Below are positions 16,066 to 25,191 of a DNA stretch of 64,000 nucleotides, piece after piece (the stretch's first letter is position 1; every line of letters begins with the position of its first letter). This DNA comes from Microbacterium caowuchunii. Its GTDB lineage: Bacteria > Actinomycetota > Actinomycetes > Actinomycetales > Microbacteriaceae. The notes under the pieces are model-generated. The model was not told where the DNA came from. It worked only from the letters and a program-made list of their open reading frames with translations, and did not search any database. Location of the stretch: NCBI RefSeq assembly GCF_008727755.1, contig NZ_CP044231.1:2170001-2234000 (forward strand), given 5' to 3'. The position numbers and the translations under genes are program-made.

Positions 16066-16782
16066 ATGCCTGAGATCACCGAAGCCCAGCTCGCCGCCAC
16101 GATCGATCACGCCATCCTGAAGCCCGAGTTCACCCGGGCGGATGTCGACGCCGAGCTGTCGATCGCCCGCGAGTGGCGCGTGTTCAGCGTGTGCGTCCGA
16201 CCGTCGGACATCCCCCATGCCGTCGACCGGCTGGCGGGGTCGGGCGTCGCCGTGGGCACGGTCATCGGATTCCCGCACGGCACCACCTCGACCGCCGCAA
16301 AGGTGGCCGAAGCGCGCGCCGCGATCGAGGCGGGCGCGACCGAGCTCGACATGGTCGTCAACATCGGCTGGCTGCGTTCCGGCTTCGACGACGCGGTGGT
16401 CGAGGACATCCGCGCCGTGAAGGACGCCGCCGGCTCACGCGTACTGAAGGTGATCCTGGAGACCTCGCTCCTCGACGAGGAGCAGATCGCCCGCGGCAGC
16501 CGCCTCACCGAGGCGGGCGGGGCCGACTTCGTCAAGACCTCGACCGGATTCGCCGGAGGGGGCGCGACGGTCCCGCACGTGCGGCTCATGCGCGAGAACG
16601 TGTCGGATGCGGTGCAGGTCAAGGCATCCGGAGGGGTCCGGAGCCTCGCCACCGCACTGGAGATGCTCGACGCCGGTGCGACGCGCCTGGGCACGAGCGG
16701 CAGCGCGACGATCCTCGGCGAGCTGCGCTCGATCCTCGCCGGCGGAACCGCGGCGGGTCGGGTCGACGAGTCCTCGTACTGA
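16066..16782 (+). CDS. deoC: Deoxyribose-phosphate aldolase
   Basis: The 238-residue enzyme cleaves 2-deoxyribose 5-phosphate to glyceraldehyde 3-phosphate and acetaldehyde in deoxynucleoside catabolism. The class I Schiff-base lysine is Lys157 in VKTSTGF, and LKVILET contributes the second active-site lysine region. TATIDHAILKP at the start and GASGGVRS-like KASGGVRSL near the end are also family landmarks. No other deo gene is adjacent. ATG 16066 is fixed by the leaderless promoter spacing; the frame is open further upstream without support. Confidence 0.9.
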   Translation: MPEITEAQLAATIDHAILKPEFTRADVDAELSIAREWRVFSVCVRPSDIPHAVDRLAGSGVAVGTVIGFPHGTTSTAAKVAEARAAIEAGATELDMVVNIGWLRSGFDDAVVEDIRAVKDAAGSRVLKVILETSLLDEEQIARGSRLTEAGGADFVKTSTGFAGGGATVPHVRLMRENVSDAVQVKASGGVRSLATALEMLDAGATRLGTSGSATILGELRSILAGGTAAGRVDESSY

Positions 16783-16815
16783 GGATCGGCCGGTAGCACG
16801 CGGCGCTCGGCCGGG

Positions 16816-17775
16816 TCAGCCCCGCCCGAGCGCCGCGCGCACCTGCGCGACATCGTCGGCCATCTGCGCCTTCAACGATTCCACCCCGTCGAACGCCGTC
16901 ATCCCCCGTACCCGGGAGACGAACTGCACCTCGACCTCATGGCCGTAGAGGTCGAGATCCGTCTCATCGAGCACGTACGCCTCGACCTGACGACGGGTGA
17001 CGTCGCCGAAGGTGGGATTCGTGCCCACCGAGATGGCGGCCGGATACCGGACGCCGGAGCGCAGGCCAGGGGCCTCGTCGATCAGCCATCCGGCATACAC
17101 GCCGTCGGCCGGGGCGAAGCCCTCCAGGGAGGCCGACAGGTTCGCGGTCGGGAAGCCCAGGGCACGACCGCGCTTGAGCCCGTGCACGACCTCGCCCCAC
17201 ACCGCGGTCGGGCGGCCGAGCAATTTCGCCGCCGTCTCGACGTCGCCGGCGCCGAGCAGTTCGCGCACCCAGGTGGAGGAGACCCGCCGGCCCTCGTCGA
17301 TCGCGCGGACCTCGTCCACCACGTCGACGCGGAAGCCGAACTCTTCGCCGAGTTCGCGCAGGAGGTCCGCGTTCCCCGCCCCGCCGCGGCCGAACCGGAA
17401 GTCGGTCCCGACCAGGATCGTGCACATGCCGAGCGGCTCGACGAGCATGTCCACGACGAAGTCGCGCGGGCTCAGCAGCGCCAGACGTTCGTCGAAGGTG
17501 AGCACCATCGTCGCGTCGATGCCCGTCTCCGCGAGCAGACGCAGCTTCTGCGGGACCCCCACCAGCTCGGCGGGGTTGCGTTCGGGCCGGAGCACCGCGA
17601 GGGGGTTCCGGTCGAAGGTGACCGCCACGACCCGTGCGCCCCGGGTCGCCGCATCCACCTTCGCCCGTTCGAGCACGACACGGTGACCCGCGTGCACTCC
17701 GTCGAATTTGCCGATCGCGACCACCGACGGTCCGAATCCGGCGGGCACGTCCTCGGGCCCGCGGAAGACCATCAT
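16816..17775 (-). CDS. ribF: Bifunctional riboflavin kinase/FAD synthetase
   Basis: The 319-residue protein makes FMN and then FAD from riboflavin. The N-terminal adenylyltransferase domain shows GKFDGVHAGH and TDFRFGRGGAGN; the C-terminal kinase domain (from about residue 180) shows GRALGFPTANL, GVYAGW and ISVGTNPTF. Its ATG (17775, in ATGATG) overlaps the TGA of the upstream membrane-protein gene by four bases, so translation is probably coupled. It is the last gene of the truB-membrane-membrane-ribF set. Confidence 0.93.
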   Translation of the reverse strand: MMVFRGPEDVPAGFGPSVVAIGKFDGVHAGHRVVLERAKVDAATRGARVVAVTFDRNPLAVLRPERNPAELVGVPQKLRLLAETGIDATMVLTFDERLALLSPRDFVVDMLVEPLGMCTILVGTDFRFGRGGAGNADLLRELGEEFGFRVDVVDEVRAIDEGRRVSSTWVRELLGAGDVETAAKLLGRPTAVWGEVVHGLKRGRALGFPTANLSASLEGFAPADGVYAGWLIDEAPGLRSGVRYPAAISVGTNPTFGDVTRRQVEAYVLDETDLDLYGHEVEVQFVSRVRGMTAFDGVESLKAQMADDVAQVRAALGRG

Positions 17776-18212
17776 CGAACGGGCTCCGGAAGGGGTGCGG
17801 ATGCGGGGACGGAGCGGTGCACCCACAGCCACCACAACCCGAAGAACGGCAGCACGAGCGGCACGAAGAGGTATCCGTTGCCGAAGAGGGACCACACCGT
17901 CGGGTGCTGGAAGAGTGCGGGGTCGAGGATGCTGAGGGTTCCGACCACGAGCACCCCCACCAGCTCGAAGACGATCGCGACCCATGCGATCCGGTACCAG
18001 ATGGCCGATCCGGAGAAGATCAGCGCCAGCGTCGCCAGGATGTAGACGGCCGCCGCCGCCGCGGACAGCGCGTAGGCGAGCGGTGCCTCGTCGAACTCGC
18101 TGACGATCTGCACGAACGACCGCCCGGTCGCGGCGAGGGCCATGATGGCGTAGACGATGACGAGGACGCGGCCGATGCCGCTCATCCGGCGGCGGGGTGC
18201 ATTCTCAGACAT
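17772..18212 (-). CDS. Four-helix membrane protein of unknown function, upstream of ribF
   Basis: The 146-residue protein has four predicted membrane helices (about residues 13-33, 45-68, 74-97, 108-132) with a basic N-terminus and ends WWLWVHRS plus a short polar tail. I cannot name its function. It overlaps ribF by ATGA. A TACAAT hexamer (18222-18227) nine bases before the ATG suggests its own promoter with a very short leader. Confidence 0.7.
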   Translation of the reverse strand: MSENAPRRRMSGIGRVLVIVYAIMALAATGRSFVQIVSEFDEAPLAYALSAAAAAVYILATLALIFSGSAIWYRIAWVAIVFELVGVLVVGTLSILDPALFQHPTVWSLFGNGYLFVPLVLPFFGLWWLWVHRSVPASAPLPEPVR

Positions 18213-18221
18213 GACCGTCCC

Positions 18222-18227
18222 ATTGTA
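18222..18227 (-). promoter_or_regulatory. Likely -10 element for the ribF pair
   Basis: TACAAT on the minus strand lies nine bases upstream of ATG 18212, so the leader would be about three bases. Confidence 0.5.
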
Positions 18228-18273
18228 GTTGGGCGGCCTGCGCGCCCCGACCGCCCTCTGGGCGTCCGGACGT

Positions 18274-18642
18274 TCAGCCGATCTGCACGGTCCAGATGAC
18301 GTGCATGCGCCACACCATGACGGCCACGGCCGCCGCGGCGACCCCCATGATCACGGTGCTCCACTTGCTGCGCTCCAGCAGCGCCCACGCGACCCCGGCG
18401 GGCGGGAGCAGCGCGGCGGGCACGAGGTAGACCCAGTACTCGAGCAGGCTGCCGCTCGGCGGGTTACCGGCGAACGGGGCGATCAGCGCGACGACGATCT
18501 GGGCGATCAGCAGCACTTCGATGAGCGCCAGCGCCCCCACCGTGAGATCGCTCGGCCGGCGTCCGGCGAGGCCCAGGACGACGCACAGGAGCGCCGCGAC
18601 GACGGCGACCCCCACCTGGACCAGGGTGAACCACAGGATCAT
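18274..18642 (-). CDS. Four-helix membrane protein coupled to truB
   Basis: The 122-residue protein is almost entirely hydrophobic, with four predicted helices and a short loop GNPPSGSLLEYW. Its ATG overlaps the truB TGA by four bases (18639-18642). I recognise no family. Position between truB and ribF is the only clue to its role. Confidence 0.65.
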   Translation of the reverse strand: MILWFTLVQVGVAVVAALLCVVLGLAGRRPSDLTVGALALIEVLLIAQIVVALIAPFAGNPPSGSLLEYWVYLVPAALLPPAGVAWALLERSKWSTVIMGVAAAAVAVMVWRMHVIWTVQIG

Positions 18643-19553
18643 TCGCTCTCCTCCGGAGGCATGTTCATGGCGCTCTTCAGATCCGCACCGCGGCGCTCGA
18701 GGATGCCCACGAGCCGCCCGGCGGGGTCGACGGCGGCGAGATGGCCGCGTCCGGCGAGGGTGCCGGCGCCGAGGAGACGCTTGCCGTGACGGAGGTCGCG
18801 CGCCTGGTCCTCGTCGACATCGAGCCTCGTCATGACGCGCGCCGCGACGACCGCCGCGTCGAGCAGCCCGCCGGCGTCCATGGCGTCCGCCGGCACGGCC
18901 TCGGCCACGTCGAAGTCGCCGATCCTCGTGCGCCGCAGCGCGCTCAGGTGGCCGCCGACGCCGAGCGCCGCGCCCAGGTCGCGGGCGAGCGCCCGGATGT
19001 ACGTCCCGCTCGTGCAGTCGACCACGACGTCGAGCTCGATCAGGTGCTCGGTCCTGCGGGCGGCGAGGACGTCGAAACGGGAAACGGTCACGGCGCGGGC
19101 CTTGAGGACGACCTCCTCGCCCGCCCGGGCGCGGTCGTAGGCGCGGCGCCCGTCCACCTTTATGGCGGACACCGTGCTGGGGACCTGGGAGATGTCGCCG
19201 GTCAGCTGCGCGATGCCGGCGGCGATGGCCGCATCCGTGACGGCCGCCACGAGACCCTCCCCCGCCGTCGCCGTGACCTCCCCCTCGGCGTCGTCGGTGT
19301 CCGTGGCCGCGCCGAGCCGGATCGTCGCGAGATACGTCTTGTCGAGTCCGACGAGGTAGGTCAGCAGGCGGGTGGCGGGACCGACGCCGAGCACGAGCAG
19401 CCCGGTGGCCATCGGGTCGAGCGTCCCCGCGTGGCCGATCTTCCGCGTGCCGAGCGCCTTGCGCGCCCGCGCGACGACGTCGTGGCTGGTCATGCCCCCG
19501 GGTTTGTCCACGAGCAGGATCCCGGATGGCGCAGCAGGCCTGTCGTCACGCAT
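18639..19553 (-). CDS. truB: tRNA pseudouridine-55 synthase
   Basis: The 304-residue enzyme converts U55 in the T-loop of tRNAs to pseudouridine. The catalytic aspartate is Asp46 in HAGTLDPMATG; LLVDKPGGMTSHD, LDKTYLA and SGTYIRALARDLG follow. Two ATG codons are adjacent (19556 and 19553); the second was chosen because the TAGGCT -10 element lies exactly six bases from it. The C-terminal part resembles a PUA-like domain. It belongs to the infB-rbfA-truB neighbourhood but is transcribed from its own promoter, divergent from mutY. Confidence 0.92.
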   Translation of the reverse strand: MRDDRPAAPSGILLVDKPGGMTSHDVVARARKALGTRKIGHAGTLDPMATGLLVLGVGPATRLLTYLVGLDKTYLATIRLGAATDTDDAEGEVTATAGEGLVAAVTDAAIAAGIAQLTGDISQVPSTVSAIKVDGRRAYDRARAGEEVVLKARAVTVSRFDVLAARRTEHLIELDVVVDCTSGTYIRALARDLGAALGVGGHLSALRRTRIGDFDVAEAVPADAMDAGGLLDAAVVAARVMTRLDVDEDQARDLRHGKRLLGAGTLAGRGHLAAVDPAGRLVGILERRGADLKSAMNMPPEESE

Positions 19554-19559
19554 CATCCC

Positions 19560-19565
19560 AGCCTA
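19560..19565 (-). promoter_or_regulatory. Leaderless -10 element of truB
   Basis: TAGGCT on the minus strand, six bases before ATG 19553 and only three before ATG 19556, which decides the start. Confidence 0.6.
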
Positions 19566-19595
19566 CGACGGAGTCGGGGCGTCTCCCGGCACGCA

Positions 19596-19601
19596 TACGC
19601 T
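19596..19601 (+). promoter_or_regulatory. Leaderless -10 element of mutY
   Basis: TACGCT, six bases, then GTG at 19608. It is 30 bp from the truB -10, so the two -35 regions must interleave. Confidence 0.6.
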
Positions 19602-19607
19602 GTCGTG

Positions 19608-20474
19608 GTGCCCGAACTCGCCCCGATCGTCAACGCCTGGTTCGAGCGGAATGCCCGCCCGCTCCCGTGGCGCGCGCCCGGGTTCGGTGCCTGGGGTGTG
19701 CTGGTGAGCGAGTTCATGCTCCAGCAGACTCCCGTCGAGCGGGTGGTCCCCCGGTTGCAGGAATGGCTGGAACGCTGGCCCACGCCCGCAGACCTCGCCG
19801 CCGCACCGCCGGCGGACGCCGTGCGGCTCTGGGCCAACCTCGGCTACCCCCGGCGGGCGCTGTGGCTGCATCGCGCGGCGGTGGAGATCAGGGACCGGCA
19901 CGACGGCCGCGTCCCCCGCGATGTGGACGCCCTGTTGGCGCTGACGGGTGTCGGGGACTACACCGCCCGGGCGGTCGCCGTGTTCGCGTACGGGGACCAC
20001 CACCCGGTCGTCGACACGAACACGCGTCGCGTACTGGCGCGCGCCGTGGACGGGCGCGCGCACCCGGGTCCGCCCGCCCGGCGGGACCTCGCCGCGATGG
20101 CGCTCCAGCTGCCGGCCGAGCACGATGCGGCGGCACGGTTCAACGCCGCCGCGATGGAGCTCGGCGCCGTCGTCTGCACGGCGCGCGCCCCGCGCTGCGA
20201 TGCGTGCCCGCTGGTGGCGGTGTGCGCCTGGCGGAACGCGGGGTATCCCGACACCGGCGACACGCGGCGGCGTCAGGCCCGGTACGAGGGCAGCGACCGG
20301 CAGGCGCGCGGGGCCGTACTGCGGGTCCTCCGCGAGGCACCCGAGCACGCGGCGGCGCTCGATCAGGTCGTCCCGGACTGGCCGGACCCACGCCAGCGCG
20401 ACCGGGCGATCGATTCCCTGATCGCCGACGGTCTGGCGGAGGCATCCGGCGGGATGCTGCGGCTGCCGCGCTGA
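19608..20474 (+). CDS. mutY: A/G-specific adenine DNA glycosylase
   Basis: The 288-residue repair enzyme removes adenine mispaired with 8-oxoguanine. It shows the catalytic Glu35 (SEFMLQQTPV), the helix-hairpin-helix LTGVGDYTARAV, Asp136 (VVDTNTRR) and a [4Fe-4S] loop with Cys190, Cys197, Cys200 and Cys206. The C-terminal MutT-like domain of E. coli MutY is largely missing, which is common in actinobacterial homologues. Two GTG codons are adjacent (19605, 19608); the second fits the leaderless promoter spacing. It diverges from truB. Confidence 0.92.
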   Translation: MPELAPIVNAWFERNARPLPWRAPGFGAWGVLVSEFMLQQTPVERVVPRLQEWLERWPTPADLAAAPPADAVRLWANLGYPRRALWLHRAAVEIRDRHDGRVPRDVDALLALTGVGDYTARAVAVFAYGDHHPVVDTNTRRVLARAVDGRAHPGPPARRDLAAMALQLPAEHDAAARFNAAAMELGAVVCTARAPRCDACPLVAVCAWRNAGYPDTGDTRRRQARYEGSDRQARGAVLRVLREAPEHAAALDQVVPDWPDPRQRDRAIDSLIADGLAEASGGMLRLPR

Positions 20475-20489
20475 GGCGGCCGCCGGATC

Positions 20490-20918
20490 TCAGTCCTGGA
20501 TCTCGCGGGGCTTCACGTAGGGGTCCGCGTCGCCGGCGGGCTGGGCGGTCGCCGCGAGCCCGGCGACGGACTCGTCGCGCTCACGGGCCTCGCGCAGCAG
20601 GTCCTCGATGTGGCCGGCGTTCTCGGGAATGCCGTCGAGGATGAACTCGAGCGTGGGCGTGAGGCGGATGCCGAGCTTCCGGCCCACGTCGCTGCGCAGC
20701 ATCCCGGTCGCGGCGGTGAGGGCGGCGGCGGAATCGATCCGCTCCTGCTCACTGCCGAGCACGGTGTAGAACACGGAGGCGTGCTGCAGGTCACCGGTCA
20801 CGCGGACGTCCGTGATGGTGACGAACCCGAGACGCGGGTCCCGCAGCCCCTTCTCGAGCCGCTCCGCGATCAGGACGCGGATCCGGTCGGCAAGGCGAGC
20901 CTGACGTTCGTTGGCCAT
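20490..20918 (-). CDS. rbfA: 30S ribosome-binding factor A
   Basis: The 142-residue protein binds the 30S subunit during late 16S maturation. MANERQARLADRIRVLIAE, DPRLGFVTITDVRVTGDL and the KH-like core RLTPTLEFILD are typical. ATG 20918 has GGAAG six bases upstream. A hairpin lies between it and infB, so its level may be set separately from infB. Confidence 0.93.
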   Translation of the reverse strand: MANERQARLADRIRVLIAERLEKGLRDPRLGFVTITDVRVTGDLQHASVFYTVLGSEQERIDSAAALTAATGMLRSDVGRKLGIRLTPTLEFILDGIPENAGHIEDLLREARERDESVAGLAATAQPAGDADPYVKPREIQD

Positions 20919-20961
20919 CGCTTCTTCCAATCTTGAAAACGGGTAAGGGGGTGACGACCGG

Positions 20962-21007
20962 CGGATCCGGGCGCCCCGCGCCCTGAGGAGCGGAGCACCC
21001 GGATCCG
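20962..21007 (-). terminator. Hairpin between infB and rbfA
   Basis: A perfect 10-bp stem (20962-20971 with 20998-21007), GC-rich loop and no clear T-run. It may terminate part of infB transcription before rbfA. Confidence 0.5.
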
Positions 21008-21021
21008 GTGCCGTCGGAGGC

Positions 21022-23847
21022 CTAGGAGCGCGGCTTCTCGCGCAGCTCGGTGGTCTCGATCTCGTCGCCGATACGGATGTCGTTGTACTTACCGAGTCCG
21101 ATACCGGCCTCGAAGTCCGTGCGGACCTCGGTGACGTCGTCCTTGAAGCGGCGCAGCGACTCGATGGCCAGGCCATCGGCGATCACGACGCCTTCGCGGA
21201 TGACGCGCGCCTTCGCGTTGCGCGTGATCGTGCCGCTGCGGACGATGACACCGGCGATGTTGCCGAACTTGGAGGAACGGAACACCTCCCGGATCTCGGC
21301 CACACCGGACTGGATCTCTTCGTACTCCGGCTTGAGGAGTCCCTTGAGCGACTGCTCCACATCGTCGATCGCGTTGTAGATGACCGAGTAGAAGCGGACA
21401 TCGACGCCCTCACGAGCCGCGCGTTCGCGCGCCTTCGCGTCGGGGCGGACGTTGAACCCGATGACGATCGCGTTGTCGATCGTCGCGAGGTTGATGTCCG
21501 ACTCCGTGACGGCACCGACACCGCGGTGGATGATGCGCAGCTGGACCGAATCGTCGACCTCGATCTTGAGCAGCGACTCCTCGAGTGCCTCGACGGCACC
21601 GGAGACGTCGCCCTTGATGATGAGGTTGAGCGACTCGACCTTGCCCTCTTCGAGAGCACGGGTGAAGTCCTCGAGCGAGATGCGCTTGCGGGCCTTGGCC
21701 AGAGCCGCGTTGCGCTCTGCGGCTTCACGCTTCTCGGCGATCTGGCGGGCCATCCGGTCGTCGTCGGTGACGATGAACACGTCACCGGCGCGCGGCACCG
21801 AGTTCAGACCCTGCACCTGGACCGGGCGGGACGGGGCGGCCTCTTCGACCGCGTCGCCGTTCTCGTCGATCATCGCGCGGACGCGGCCGTAGGCCGTCCC
21901 GGCGACGATCGGGTCGCCGACACGCAGCGTACCGGACTGGATGAGCACCGTCGCGACCGAACCGCGGCCCTTGTCGAGCTTCGCCTCGATGGCGACACCG
22001 CGTGCCGCCTTGTTCGGGTTGGCCGTCAGGTCGAGACCGGCGTCCGCCGTCAGCAGCACCGCATCCAGGAGTTCCTGGATGTTGATGTTGTTGCGCGCCG
22101 ACACGTCGACGAACATGACGTCCCCGCCGTACTCCTCGGCGACCAGACCGTACTCGGTGAGCTGCTGGCGTACCTTGGCCGGGTTGGCGTCGGGCTTGTC
22201 GATCTTGTTGACCGCGACCACGATCGGCACACCTGCCGCCTGAGCGTGGTTGAGGGCCTCGACCGTCTGCGGCATGATGCCGTCGTCGGCAGCGACCACG
22301 AGGATCGCGAGGTCCGTCACCTGGGCACCACGGGCACGCATGGCGGTGAACGCCTCGTGACCAGGGGTGTCGATGAAGGTGATGGCACGTTCGATGCCCT
22401 CGTGCTCGGTCCAGACCTGGTACGCACCGATGTGCTGCGTGATGCCGCCGGCCTCGCCCGCGACCACGTTGGTCTGGCGGATGGCGTCGAGCAGTCGCGT
22501 CTTACCGTGGTCGACGTGACCCATGACGGTGACGACCGGGGGACGGATCTCGAGGTCGTCCTCGCTCTCCGCCTCGAGCTCGGCGTCGAGGTTGAGACCG
22601 AAGCCTTCGAGGAGCTCCTTGTCCTCGTCCTCGGGCGAGACCATCTGGATCTTGTAGCCGAGCTCGGCGCCGAGGACCTCGAAGGTCGCCTCGTCGAGGG
22701 ACTCCGTGGCGGTCGCCATCTCACCGAGGTTGAAGAGGATCGTCACGAGCGTGCCGGGCTGGACCGTGTAGCCGGCGATGGCCTCGATCTTGTCCGCGAA
22801 GTCGGCGATCGATGCGCCGCGACGCATCCGGATGATCTGGCCGTTGCCCTTCTGGACGTTGACGCCGCCGACGACCGGCGCCGACCGCATCTCGAATTCC
22901 TGCCGCTTCGCCCGCCGCGACTTGCGCTGCTTGGACTTGCCGCCGCCCTTACCGAAGGCACCTGCGGTGCCACCACCGGGACCGCGACCACGACCGCCGG
23001 CGCCACCGGGACGACCGGCGAAACCGCCGCCCGCGGGAGCGCCCGGACGGGCGAACCCGCCGCCACCGGCACCGCCGGGACGACCGGGACCGCCGGGACG
23101 CTGCTGGAAGGGAGCGCCGGGACGACCGCCACCGCCGGGGCGACCTGCGCCGCCGGGACGGGGAGCACCCGGACGCGGAGCACCCGGACGCGGGGCCTGC
23201 GGACGAGGGATGTTGCCCGGGCTGGGACGCTGTCCCATGCCCTGAGCCGAGGCGAAGGGGTTGTTGCCCGGACGCGGGCCGGCGGGACGCTGTCCCATGC
23301 CCTGAGCGGACGCGAACGGGTTGTTACCCGGACGCGGCGCGCCACCCGGGCGCGGCGGGGTCGACGCGTCACCGGGCTTCGGAGCGGAATCGCCCGGCTT
23401 CGGTGCGGCGCCACCCGGCTTCGGCGCGGCGGGTGCCGGAGCCGAAGGAGCAGGGGTCGCGGCGTCGGGGGCCGCGGGTGCGGCCGGAGCGGCCGGCGCG
23501 GCCGGCGTCTCCGCGACGGGAGCCGGTGCCGGAGCGGCCGGTGCCGGAGCGGGTGCCGCGGGGGCCGGTGCGGGCGACTGCGGACGCGCCGCAGGTGCCG
23601 GGGCCGGACGGGCGGGGCCCGGACGGGCACCCGACGACGGCTTGGGTCCCGGGGACGCCGACTTCGGTGCCGCGGGGGTCGCTGCGCCTTCCGCCTCGAG
23701 GGCGGCGCGAAGCTTCCGAGCCACCGGGGGCTCGATGGTCGATGAGGGGCTCTTGACGAATTCGCCGAGCTCCTTCAGCTTCGCGAGGGCGACTTTACTG
23801 TCGACGCCGAGCTCGGAAGCGATCTCGTGCACGCGTGGTTTTGCCAC
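21022..23847 (-). CDS. infB: Translation initiation factor IF-2
   Basis: The 941-residue GTPase delivers initiator tRNA to the ribosome. An IF2N helical motif opens the protein ([14 protein letters not shown]). A long Pro/Ala/Gly linker (about residues 55-320) follows, containing a 20-residue tandem duplication around [14 protein letters not shown]. The G domain has [33 protein letters not shown] and a SAR loop, and domains II-IV complete it. The GTG start at 23847 has CAGGAG upstream, partly folded in a hairpin. It follows ylxR in the same direction. Confidence 0.96.
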   Translation of the reverse strand: MAKPRVHEIASELGVDSKVALAKLKELGEFVKSPSSTIEPPVARKLRAALEAEGAATPAAPKSASPGPKPSSGARPGPARPAPAPAARPQSPAPAPAAPAPAPAAPAPAPVAETPAAPAAPAAPAAPDAATPAPSAPAPAAPKPGGAAPKPGDSAPKPGDASTPPRPGGAPRPGNNPFASAQGMGQRPAGPRPGNNPFASAQGMGQRPSPGNIPRPQAPRPGAPRPGAPRPGGAGRPGGGGRPGAPFQQRPGGPGRPGGAGGGGFARPGAPAGGGFAGRPGGAGGRGRGPGGGTAGAFGKGGGKSKQRKSRRAKRQEFEMRSAPVVGGVNVQKGNGQIIRMRRGASIADFADKIEAIAGYTVQPGTLVTILFNLGEMATATESLDEATFEVLGAELGYKIQMVSPEDEDKELLEGFGLNLDAELEAESEDDLEIRPPVVTVMGHVDHGKTRLLDAIRQTNVVAGEAGGITQHIGAYQVWTEHEGIERAITFIDTPGHEAFTAMRARGAQVTDLAILVVAADDGIMPQTVEALNHAQAAGVPIVVAVNKIDKPDANPAKVRQQLTEYGLVAEEYGGDVMFVDVSARNNINIQELLDAVLLTADAGLDLTANPNKAARGVAIEAKLDKGRGSVATVLIQSGTLRVGDPIVAGTAYGRVRAMIDENGDAVEEAAPSRPVQVQGLNSVPRAGDVFIVTDDDRMARQIAEKREAAERNAALAKARKRISLEDFTRALEEGKVESLNLIIKGDVSGAVEALEESLLKIEVDDSVQLRIIHRGVGAVTESDINLATIDNAIVIGFNVRPDAKARERAAREGVDVRFYSVIYNAIDDVEQSLKGLLKPEYEEIQSGVAEIREVFRSSKFGNIAGVIVRSGTITRNAKARVIREGVVIADGLAIESLRRFKDDVTEVRTDFEAGIGLGKYNDIRIGDEIETTELREKPRS
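23221..23338 (-). repeat. 60-bp tandem duplication in the infB linker
   Basis: Positions 23221-23278 and 23281-23338 are nearly identical at a 60-bp offset and stay in frame, duplicating a 20-residue [23 protein letters not shown] unit. Confidence 0.85.
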
Positions 23848-23853
23848 AATTCT

Positions 23854-23879
23854 CCTGTCTGGGGCCTACCCAGGACAGG
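23854..23879 (-). promoter_or_regulatory. Hairpin overlapping the infB Shine-Dalgarno
   Basis: In the mRNA CCUGU(C)CUGGG pairs with CCCAGACAGG, ten base pairs with one bulged C and a five-base loop. The last three stem bases belong to the AGGAG that precedes the GTG start, so folding would limit ribosome access. Confidence 0.45.
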
Positions 23880-23918
23880 GCAGACCGTTACTTGCGGACG
23901 GGTCTCATTTCGAGCCGT

Positions 23919-24176
23919 TCACTTCGTGTCCATAGCCAATAGCCGTTTCTCGATGGTCTGCGTGTCAAGCGGGCCTGACACACGCAATGCCCGGACGAAG
24001 GCACGGCGCCGTATGGCGGCATCCATGCACTCCGGCGTCTCGTGAACCCACGCGCCCCGCCCCGGCATCGAGGCCCGGTCGTCAGTGACGAGGCGGGATC
24101 CGACGGCGATCACCCGGAGGAGATCAGTGCGGGGGGCACGCGTGCGACATCCGACACACGTTCGTACAGCATCCAT
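23919..24176 (-). CDS. ylxR: YlxR-family (DUF448) RNA-binding protein
   Basis: The 85-residue protein shows the family hallmarks RTCVGCRTRAP at the N-terminus and PGRGAWVH with RRAFVRALR near the middle. YlxR proteins sit between nusA and infB in most bacteria and bind RNA or RNase P; the role is only partly known. The ATG at 24176 gives the normal family start, and the frame continues upstream only as unrelated sequence. The spacing to nusA is 28 bases, consistent with one operon. Confidence 0.88.
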   Translation of the reverse strand: MDAVRTCVGCRTRAPRTDLLRVIAVGSRLVTDDRASMPGRGAWVHETPECMDAAIRRRAFVRALRVSGPLDTQTIEKRLLAMDTK

Positions 24177-24204
24177 CTTACACCGGTCGCCGTGCGAGGT
24201 CCGC

Positions 24205-25191
24205 TCAGCTCTCCAGGATGCTGTCGGGCTGGATGTCGATCTTCGCCCCGGTGAGCTTCGCGGCCAGGCGGGCGTTCTGCCCTTCCTTGCCGATCGCGAG
24301 CGAGAGCTGGTAGTCCGGCACGAGTGCGCGCACGGCCTTGATCGACGAGTCCAGGACGAACGCCGAGGTGACCTTGGCCGGCGACAGCGCGTTGGCGACG
24401 AAGGCGGCGAGTTCCGGGTCGTAGTCGACGATGTCGATCTTCTCGCCACCGAGCTCCTCGGTCACCGAGCGCACCCGGCGTCCCATCTCGCCGATGCAGG
24501 CGCCCTTCGCGTTGATCGACGGGTCCGCCGTCCGCACGGCCATCTTGGTGCGGTGCCCCGCCTCGCGGGCGAGCGAGACGATCTCGACGACGCCGGAGGC
24601 GATCTCCGGGACCTCGAGGGCGAACAGCTTCCGGACGAGTCCGGGGTGGGTGCGCGAGACCGTGATCTGCGGGCCCTTCGTGCCCTTGGAGACGGAGGTG
24701 ACGTAGACGCGGATGCGGGTGCCGTGCTTGTACTGCTCGCCGGGGACCTGCTCCTCGGGCGGCAGGATCGCCTCGACCGAGCCGAGGTCGACGTGGACCA
24801 TGCGGGGGTTGGGCCCCTGCTGGATCACACCGGCGACGATGTCGCCCTCCTTGCCGCGGAACTCCCCGAGCACGGCGTCGTCGGCGATGTCGCGCAGCCG
24901 CTGGTTGATGACCTGCTTGGCGGCGAAGGCGGCGATGCGGCCGAAGTCGTCCGGCGCACTCTCCTCCTCGCCGATGACGGCGCCCTCCTCGTCGAGGAGC
25001 GGCACGAACACGGCCACGTGGCCGGTCTTCCGGTCCAGATGCGCACGGGCGCCAGCGGGCAGTTCGCCGCTGGGCGAGGTGTGCTTCGCGTAGGCGGTCA
25101 GAATCGCCTGCTCGATGATGGCGACGAGTTCTTCGAACGGGATTTCCCGTTCGCGCTCGACCGTACGCAGAAGTCCGAGATCGATATCCAC
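24205..25191 (-). CDS. nusA: Transcription termination/antitermination factor NusA
   Basis: The 328-residue protein has the N-terminal RNA-polymerase-binding domain, an S1 domain (around GDIVAGVIQQGPNPRMVHVDLG) and two KH domains (ending SLAIGKEGQNARLAAKLTG). It lacks the C-terminal acidic repeats of E. coli NusA, as is usual in Gram-positives. The GTG start at 25191 is the family start. The gene normally found just upstream, rimP, is absent here. Confidence 0.94.
   Translation of the reverse strand: MDIDLGLLRTVEREREIPFEELVAIIEQAILTAYAKHTSPSGELPAGARAHLDRKTGHVAVFVPLLDEEGAVIGEEESAPDDFGRIAAFAAKQVINQRLRDIADDAVLGEFRGKEGDIVAGVIQQGPNPRMVHVDLGSVEAILPPEEQVPGEQYKHGTRIRVYVTSVSKGTKGPQITVSRTHPGLVRKLFALEVPEIASGVVEIVSLAREAGHRTKMAVRTADPSINAKGACIGEMGRRVRSVTEELGGEKIDIVDYDPELAAFVANALSPAKVTSAFVLDSSIKAVRALVPDYQLSLAIGKEGQNARLAAKLTGAKIDIQPDSILES

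Noticed and set aside
19608..20474. Truncated or broken mutY
   Set aside because: All catalytic and iron-sulfur residues are present, and a short C-terminus is usual for actinobacterial MutY.
23221..23338. CRISPR-like array
   Set aside because: There are only two adjacent in-frame copies inside infB, with no spacers and no cas genes.
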